64,000 nt of DNA. Source: Epinephelus fuscoguttatus. Lineage: Eukaryota > Chordata > Actinopteri > Perciformes > Serranidae. Of the stretch, positions 56,701-64,000 are shown piece after piece. Position 1 is the first letter of the stretch; each line of letters starts with the position of its first letter. The notes beneath the pieces are model-generated. The model did no database searches. It saw nothing but the letters and a program-made list of their open reading frames with translations, and was not told the origin of the DNA. The stretch spans positions 28,971,603 through 29,035,602 of the forward strand of contig NC_064770.1 of assembly GCF_011397635.1 (NCBI RefSeq). Direction: 5' to 3'. Made by a program: the position numbers and the translations under genes.

Positions 56701-59700
56701 CTATTGAGATGTGGCTCTATGTAAACTTAATACATGTGAAGAAAACTTGGCTACCTATGTGCAAACAAAATGTTAATACCTGCTTGTTTTTGAGCTCCTG
56801 GTTTTCTTTTTGGTACTGCATCAAGGACTGCCTCTCATCGTGCAGCTCCTGGCTCAGCTGAGAGTTTTCCAGGCATTTTTGAGTGTGCTGCACCGACAAC
56901 GCCTCGAGCTCCTTATGCATCAACTGGAGCTCCTTCCTGCAGTGGTAAAGCAAGGGCATGATGGTGTGCAATAACGTGAGCAGAGTTTGAGATAGATATT
57001 TAGTTAAAATACTATTAATAGCAAGAGGAATTGGGGGGGAAAAGCTCCCAGACACAGGTCCAGTGGATAGTGATTGCACAGCTGGTAGAAAAATAGGAAG
57101 ATTGACACTGCTGTCAAGTGTATCTCCCAAACAGTTTTTTTTCCTTTGCACTGTGCAAAGTGTTGGAGATATTGGCCATAGAGATGTCTGCCTTCTCTAC
57201 AATATAAATCCTTAAGATAATCAATAGGCCTTGTTTTGAGCAGTTTCATGTAGGAACTATTTTCTCTCTAAGGAATACACCTACCAACTGTATCACCATG
57301 CAGAAGGAAGTGTGCATCTACTGCTGGCCCACCTAGCACCACTAAGGTAACGTTACAGGTCAGCTGAGGAGGAGGCCATTAATGTTTAAGTCTGTCATGA
57401 GCATGAGCCTCTCGTCCATGAGTAGATGCACGCTTCCTTCTGTACGGTGATAAGTTGGTGGTAGAAAGAAAACAGTTCCTAAATGAAACTGCTCAAAACA
57501 ATGTCTGTGGATTATTTTAAGTAACCGGGTCACGATTTCTGGAAAAAGACATAGCTGTTGAGTTTGTTACTGCTTTGAACACCACTCACTTAGTGCCATC
57601 TAGTTTCATGATATTTGAGAGAAGGCAGACATCTCAATGGCCGATATCTCCAACACTCTGCAACTCACACCAAAACAATCTAGACTGATAACTAGTGCTA
57701 CAGGTAAGAGGTAAATGCGAATTTTTGATTTTGGGGTGAACTGTCTCTAAGATGCTTCAGTTTTGATCCTTCAGTAGACTGACATGTGAGCCGTGACTAT
57801 ACCAGGAAAATCCCAGTATCCTATGCATGGTTTGTAAATACAAGTACAATGTGAGTGTATATTTTAAATCTATCTTGAATAAGACACGAATAAATGAAAA
57901 AAAAAATCTACTGTCACTCCTGCCAAAATTCTACACTCACCTCATACCATGTACAATATATTGAGAAACCAGTTTACTGTATAAGGTCAGAATATAATCC
58001 ATTACAACAACCATGCAATAAATGCTGCAGTAACAGAGTGGCATGTATACAGCTGTCTGTCAGTAGCAGCCTTTTCAAAAAACAAATGCAGTTAAGGGAC
58101 CAGTGGTCACTCACTCATATTCGATTTGCAGTTTTGTGATGTCAGCGCTCTCCTTGATGTGCTGAGACTGTCGGCTTTTCTCTAGCTCCTGTTTATGGGC
58201 TCTCCTCATCGCTACAATGGCTGTAGAAAGATGTGACAACTTGTATCAATTTTAACACATTACAACTTCTAAAAAAAATCCCCATAACAAAAAATAAATA
58301 CGTCAAAGAGTTTTTATTGACTTAACAGGGCTGCAGTGCTTTTATTGTTTGTATGATCTCTTGCTGAAAGAGGTTTACCTGCCACTGTGGCAGCTGTCTC
58401 TTCCTGCAGCAGCTTGTCTTTCTCCTTCAGCAGTGTTGCCACCTCTGTCTGATGCTGCTGTTGTAAGTCACCTATCAGCTGCCTGTGCATTTCCTCCATA
58501 GCAGTGAAACTCTGATCACAGGATACCTGTTATAGAATTATAAAAATGTTTCCACTCAAAATCAATAACTACGTACTTAAAATGTGTCATTCTGAGGTAA
58601 CAAAAACACAATGAAAAAGAAAACATATGTATTATACTACATTTCATTTCTGCCAATATATCCCCCTAAATCCTACACACTGGACCTTTAAATAAACCAA
58701 GTATCTGATAAAGAAATAAGGTTTTGTTACCTCAAGTTTTTCTAGATCTTTCTGGTATTCCCCTCTCATGGCTACTGCTCTACCTTCCAGCATTGTTTTC
58801 CTCTCCATCACAGTCTGGTCTGGTAGGGAGGAGGTATGATCACTGAAAGCAGATGCCTCTGTGTGGGTTTTGCTCTGTTTCTCTTTGGAAGACTTGGTAT
58901 AGTAACCATGCAAGTGTTTCATCTCTTCTTCATGTATCTGTTGTAGCTCCCTTATCTTCTCCTGAAACTCTGTCTCCAGTTTTTTTATCCGCTCCTCATG
59001 ATAATCCTCGATTTTCCTTATGTCTTCCAGGAGTCTCTGGTTTCCAGTCTCTGCAGATATTATCTTTTGCTCAGCACACTCCAGCTCCTCTCTTAAAGCA
59101 CTGTTGTCCTCCTGAAGCTGACATAAAGTATGATTGAAAGCCGCCTGCTCATCCTTCAAAGTGATATCCTGCTCTTTGCACAAAGCTTGCAGTTTGTCCT
59201 TTAACACCTCGCTTTGCTGCTGCTGTAAATCCGAGTGCAGCCTGTCTGACAAATAAATGAACTTTGCCTGCTCCTGCATCCAGTTTAAATCAGCTGCAGA
59301 GGCATTTTCCCAGTTATCATCCACACTGAACTCTGCTCCATTGTCATTAGAAATCTCTTGGCAGAGTTGGCGTAAGAATTCAGCCCTTTTTTGCAGCCGG
59401 GATACAAGTCTCTCTAACCACTCTGGTGCCTTCTCTGCCTCGACCTTTTGGACTTCAGATTCATCCTTTTCAACTGGTTTTGCAGCTCCCTCTAAACTTC
59501 TGCCCTGTCCCACCTGCTCCTTATAAGGAGCCAACTCTGGGGGGTTGATGTCTGCCAAACTCTTCCTTTGATCCTCCATGTCCTGATTATTTACTTGAGT
59601 CATGCTCTCATACTGCTGCTGAAACTTTAAGGCCCTATAAATAAGCTCTGCTTCAGCACAGACTCTACTGATGACACTCTCTAAAGACCCATTGTTATCA

Positions 59701-62700
59701 CATTCTGCTCTTCCAGACTGAGTCCTTTTTTCTGTTTTTAAGGCTATTCTTTGGGAGATTATGCTCTTGTACCTGTGTGCCAAACCCCCCTCATCCTCTC
59801 TTGGTGCTAAGAACAGTTGCCCAGGTTGACTCTGAAGGACAGACACCATTTTTTCTACAACAAATACTTCCCTCATTAAACACCTCCCAACACTTCCAAT
59901 GTTGTCCTCTGAGTGTACAGTATTAGTGAGTTTACTCTCAGCACTAGTGTTGCTCTCAGCTCCAGCTAATACCTCATCGTTGAGGATCTTGTTCTCTCCT
60001 TTGCTGGCGTTGTGTGATTCACGCTGCTGTTTCTCTGCATCTTTCTCTCCTTGCTGAAGGCACGCAGCAACGGTGGCCAGTTGCCTCTCAAAGTCTGTAA
60101 TATTAATGGGCTTAGCTTGCAGCCTCTCTCTGCAGGCTTGCACGATATTCAGTGCGACCTGAAACCTACCGACCAACATCCTGCAGCGGTTCTCTGTCTC
60201 CTGGGCAAAGTGCTGGCTCTGCTTGGCCTGACTGTGAAGCATCAGACTGAGGTGCTGAGCAGTGGCTCTGCTCCGAGTGAGCTGGGAGCAAAGGTGGGGG
60301 TCCTGGCAGCTGATGTGGCTATGGTGCTCCTCCAGTCTTTGCATGATATCCCTTAGCTTCTCTTCTGTTGCATAAAGCTTTGTTTCAAGCGTATGGATCA
60401 CAGACATAAATCTTTCTGGGTCATCTCCTGCATGTTCAACTGCATTTGAGCTGTTAGACAATTGGTCTCCTGCCTTTGGCCCTGAGGATCCATCCCTCAG
60501 CTTAGAAGATGCACAGATGCAACTTCTCAATACGTTGTTCAGCCTCACTTCTGTCTCCTCCAAACTGTTACCTAAGACTTCCATCTTCAGCAAAACCTCA
60601 ATCAGCTCTTGCTCCTTCCTGTCCAGGAGTCTCTCGTAGCCTTCTCGCATGTCCTGTGTTTCAGTCTCCATTTGCTGCACCTTCCCTAAGGCCACCTGCA
60701 GTTCCTCACTAACTCTCTCATATGAGTGCTCGAGATTGTAATAGTGTGTCTCATCTGTTTTCAAACGACTTTGCAGCCTGTTCACCTCCCCATCTGCCTC
60801 ACATAACTGGTTCTGCAGCTCCTGACAGCGACGGTCAAGCTGCTCTCTTTCCTCTTGAAGTTTTTCCACAGCAGATATTGTGCACGCCAGCTCCTCTTGA
60901 AGCTGCCGTTGAGCTTCCTCAATATCTCTGGTCCAGGCCTGGGTCTTATTTAGGCTCTCCACCTGCTGTTCAGCCCGATCCAGTCTCTGCTGAAGGTCTT
61001 GTGAGTGTTGCTCTGCCTGTGCCAGGCTGGCAGCCAAGCTCTTCCGTTCTCTGTCCTGACTTTCTTGAAGGAGCGTGAGGTGCTTCTGCAGACGAGCCTC
61101 TTTTTGAGCCTGCGCTTCCTCATTAGCATGAAGTTGAGTTGTGACCTCTTGGAGGTGTTTGTGTAAGCGATCAGCCTCCTGTTGGAGACTGTGGTAACTC
61201 TGCAACTCCTGCTGCAGCTGTGTGAACCGTGACGCGGCCTCCCTCCTCTGCTCCTCGCTGGCACTCAGCTGGGACTTCAGAGAGGCCATGCAGCGCTCCC
61301 ACTCTATCTGCTGCTCATGAAACCACCGACGGTCTTGCTCTAGATGGGCTTGTGCGAGTGCTGTGGCATCACCCGTGACCAGCAACTGTGCTTGTTGAGC
61401 CAGGAGATCTACTCTTCGCCGTAGTTCAACTTCCCTGGCTTCCTCCTGGCCCCTCTTTTGAGCCTCCAGCTCAAAGCGGAGGTCTTGGTTTATCTTCTGC
61501 AGACGCTGTAAAGCCAATGCATGGTCCGAACATGAGTTTGAGGGAGGATCATTCTATGGGACAACAATGAGCTTTAATTAGGAAAAACTCTGCCATGCAT
61601 ACTGATATTATATCACAGAATATGGATACACTTTTTTCTCTGTGTACATTAATTACAGTGTACATGGAACTTGTTTTTACAGGGCATTGCCTGAAAAATG
61701 ACTTAAACTGGTGAATATCTAAATGTCTGAATGTCTTCTGTGTTTACCTGTGGATGAACCGTTTCCCATGAATGACTTTCTCTCTCTTGTTTGAGCTCAT
61801 CCTGCAGATTCCTGTTTAGCTGCTGGAGTCGAGATAGTTCTCTCTGTGTTTGTTCCAGCTGCAGAGAAGTAGTAATGAAATTGTTACACTAAACAGGTAT
61901 TCAAATACAAGTGTTTTTTTCTTGAGGTAATCGACCTTATGGCAGAATTACATGCACATACTCAAACATAATCTTACCTCTTTGACAAGTTGTCCAGTTT
62001 GCTGCTCACAGTGCAATTTTTCTGCCTCCTTGTTGCACTCACAGGTGATATTATCGCTCTGAGGTGTGGTTTTAGTTTGCTCAGTTTCACTCTGTGTATT
62101 TGAAAATTCATTGAAACACTCAACATTCGACAGCATTGTTGTGGAAGTAGAGCTGTCATTTCCAGCTCCTTCTACGCATGATGATGCATCTGTCACACCT
62201 GGTGCACAGAACAAAGAAATGAATTTAACACTAGCATTGTACATGAGCAATGGATCTTGCTCTATCATTCGCTTCATGGCTGTTAAAAAGATCAGGAGTC
62301 ATTGGAAAAAACACACCAGGTAAGATAACGCTACATTTGGCAATGGAACATACTGTGGCTAAGTTACATAGTTAGTTAGCTAGCTGGTGTTGGTGGTCAC
62401 AAAAATTAAATGGTACTATGACAAACCTAAGACAAACTGCAGCTTTCTTGACTTGCAAAATTGTCATTTAAATTGACAAAACCGTATGTGTAATTTATAG
62501 CATAATTCATAAAGTATCAAAAAGTTATTTGCCACTTGCTGTTGACCATCGCACATATTTTTTCCAAAATAAGGTCCAATGGGGGACACCAGAAAGAGAG
62601 GTACTTCAGCTATCTATAAAGTGAGAATTTACATAACATTTCAGTTTGCTCCAGAAATTTTAAAATTTCACTTACTATTAAAAACCTCTGTGATGGTGAC

Positions 62701-63341
62701 ATTTTTTTTGTCTCAGTTTGTTCATCAACTCACCAGTCTGTGTGGTTGCAACAGGAAGACAGGAAGCACCTTCACCCTCCTCTACCTGCTGTGGACGACT
62801 AATGGGAGTCGGAGCAGAGGAGATGGAGGGTGAGACGGGGGAGGACTGATGAGAGGAGGAGATTGTGGACGTTGCAGAGCTTCCATCAGCAGAACTCTGC
62901 TCTGTCTCTGGCTGCAGTTTAGGCTCCTGCATTTTCTGCTGCTGATGTGTTTCCTCTGCACATCCTCTGACACTGGTTTTGTGCTCTTGAAAAAAGGTGT
63001 TTGAGCGTTCAGCTTTCTCCAGACCCTCAGCTGACTGTGAGTCTGTATGCTGCGATTTCTGTTGACTCTTCTGCTCTGAAAGGGAGCTGTAAGGAATGAC
63101 AACAAAACATATTGAGAAATGTATTTTAATCTAATAACAGCCATAACACTGCTTGTGACGAGTAGAGGTACTTCAAGATGTAAACTGCTAATTGACACCA
63201 AGGTTGCAGCACTAAGGACAACTTTATTTACTTTGTGATGTCAGGTGGAGGACTGGGCCTCACATTCTTCAACACTGCCTGGACCCAGTTGCGTCTCATC
63301 CCAGAGGTCATAGCACAGAGTGTGTACACGCCATCTCTGGT
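53790..63341 (-). CDS. mprip-like: M-RIP/TRIOBP-family actin and myosin-phosphatase scaffold, 3' part (partial)
   Basis: M-RIP links RhoA and myosin phosphatase to F-actin; TRIOBP bundles actin. Thirteen exons read on the minus strand: 63232-63341, 62734-63086, 61978-62198, 61748-61858, 58731-61553, 58379-58526, 58115-58220, 56780-56936, 56528-56620, 56085-56171, 54864-55005, 54438-54529 and 53790-53846. All phases join; 4500 nt gives 1499 residues plus stop. The first is the end of a PH domain ([26 protein letters not shown]). Ser/Gln-rich and acidic exons and a 941-codon coiled-coil exon follow. Then comes the family core: [93 protein letters not shown]. The start and first PH domain lie right of the window. 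Whether it is mprip, triobp or a third paralogue is unresolved. Confidence 0.92.
54225..54360. repeat. AAGTC-rich fish repeat in the last intron region
   Basis: Repeated 'aagtc', 'gtccaagt' and 'gagtc' words on the plus strand, ending 'gtccaagtcatgtgactcc'. A familiar low-complexity dispersed repeat of teleosts, between the last two exons of the M-RIP-like gene. Confidence 0.55.
55724..55746. repeat. (AATTC)n short tandem repeat
   Basis: About five 'ttcaa' units in the intron between exons 56085-56171 and 54864-55005. Confidence 0.85.
57150..57750 (-). mobile_element. 'ggacagttcaccc' MITE (family C), 5'-truncated, intronic
   Basis: The right end ttttggggtgaactgtctctaa and subterminal gctacaggtaagaggtaaa match the family. 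The interior holds gatatctccaacactctgcaactcacaccaaaaca and the internal inverted blocks (gagatgtctgcc / ggcagacatctc). It lies between the exons at 58115 and 56936 of the M-RIP-like gene. Confidence 0.7.
58600..58693 (+). mobile_element. 3' terminal fragment of MITE family B
   Basis: 'aggtaacaaaaacacaatg...ccccctaaatcctacacactggaccttta' equals the end of the copy at 49679-50187. It begins about 40 bases past the 3' border of the giant coding exon (58731). It therefore accounts for the spurious extra residues seen if that exon's frame is read on past its donor. Confidence 0.7.
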
Positions 63342-64000
63342 CTGTGGAAACATAAATATAACACCTTAAAGGGGAATGTGGTGGATGTGCTGGCTTTAAG
63401 AAATGGTTTCTAGTCATATTTATGTATCCTGTAGTAACATCTTGTCAGTTTATCTAAAATGTTGGATTACCTTGATTTTCTCTCTGATGGTCAAGCATAC
63501 AAAATTAATTTTCTTAAAGGGACAATTCACCCCAAAACGAAAAACCCCATATTTTTCCTTACACCTATAGTTGTTTTTATCAATCCAGACTGTTTTGGGT
63601 GTGAGTTGCAGAGTGTTTGAGATATCAGGTGTAGAGATGTCTCCAGATATGACCAGGTCATGATTACTGGAAAGAGACATTAGGTTCGAATGTCTTTTTC
63701 AGTGCTTAGAGCACCACAAGCTGAGTGCCATCTAGTTCAATTATATTTAAAAGGCAGAATTTTCAGAAGGCAGACATCTCTACAACCAGTATCTCCAACA
63801 CTTGGCAACTCACCCCAAAATAATCCAGATTCATAAATAGCACTACAGGTAAGACGGAAAATATGTAATTTTTGATTTGGGGGTGAACTGTCCCTTTAAG
63901 AAAATATGTTTTGTGGTTAGTGATATAAATGTGTGTTGTGAAACTGTTTTACAAATGTAGTACAATAGGCTGTAAAGAAGAATTAGATGTGCATAGACTG
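63342..64000 (-). other. Intron of the M-RIP-like gene with a family C MITE
   Basis: 63514-63899 starts ttaaagggacaattcaccccaaaa and ends ggggtgaactgtccctttaa, a complete family C copy with clear inverted ends. It has inverted interior blocks (gagatgtctcc / ggcagacatctc). The remainder, to the window edge, is intron sequence with no further exon recognised. Confidence 0.75.

Noticed and set aside
58644-58730. C-terminal extension of the giant exon ([12 protein letters not shown]...)
   Set aside because: Read-through past a GTAACA donor into intron and a MITE B fragment.

Overview
The window is vertebrate nuclear DNA, almost certainly from a percomorph teleost. Genes are split by GT-AG introns. 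The spaces between exons are packed with fish-type DNA transposons and MITEs: Tc1, hAT, foldback elements, and TTAA-ended elements with the 'ggacagttcaccc' terminus. There is also a tRNA-derived SINE and fragments resembling L2-type LINE 3' ends. No rRNA, functional tRNA, CRISPR or prokaryotic operon structure is visible.

Left third (2.2-20.9 kb) is gene-dense. aspdh (minus, running off the left edge) is divergent from tmem86b (plus, complete). tmem86b is convergent with hspbp1 (minus, complete, seven coding exons). hspbp1 is divergent from tufm (plus, complete, ten exons). Two tufm introns are swollen by transposons: a 1.86-kb TTAA-flanked element in intron 6 and a hAT nested in a hAT in intron 9. 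From memory, human ASPDH, HSPBP1 and TMEM86B lie on 19q13 and TUFM on 16p11.

Middle (20.9-53.8 kb) holds one recognisable coding gene, an intact single-coding-exon Kir2-type potassium channel (34352-35632, minus). It sits between about 13 kb and 18 kb of repeat-rich sequence. That sequence contains several long foldbacks, one hairpin with 14-bp flanking duplications and a hammerhead-like core, hAT copies (one with a perfect 8-bp target duplication), a minisatellite, a probable solo-LTR fossil and a second near-identical Tc1 copy.

Right end (53.8-63.4 kb, minus) carries the 3' part of a large M-RIP/TRIOBP-family gene. I resolved 13 exons encoding 1499 residues. They include the end of a PH domain, one giant 2.8-kb coiled-coil exon, and the family's C-terminal tail. 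The 5' exons lie beyond the right edge. A Kir2 channel next to an MPRIP/TRIOBP gene repeats the pairings MPRIP-KCNJ12 (human 17p11) and TRIOBP-KCNJ4 (22q13). This window may therefore show a further copy of that ancient pair, linked to 19q13-type genes.

The genes do not form a pathway. They are housekeeping genes (NAD-related dehydrogenase, plasmalogen catabolism, HSP70 nucleotide exchange, mitochondrial translation) beside an ion channel and an actomyosin scaffold. The least ordinary material lies in the mobile and foldback elements.
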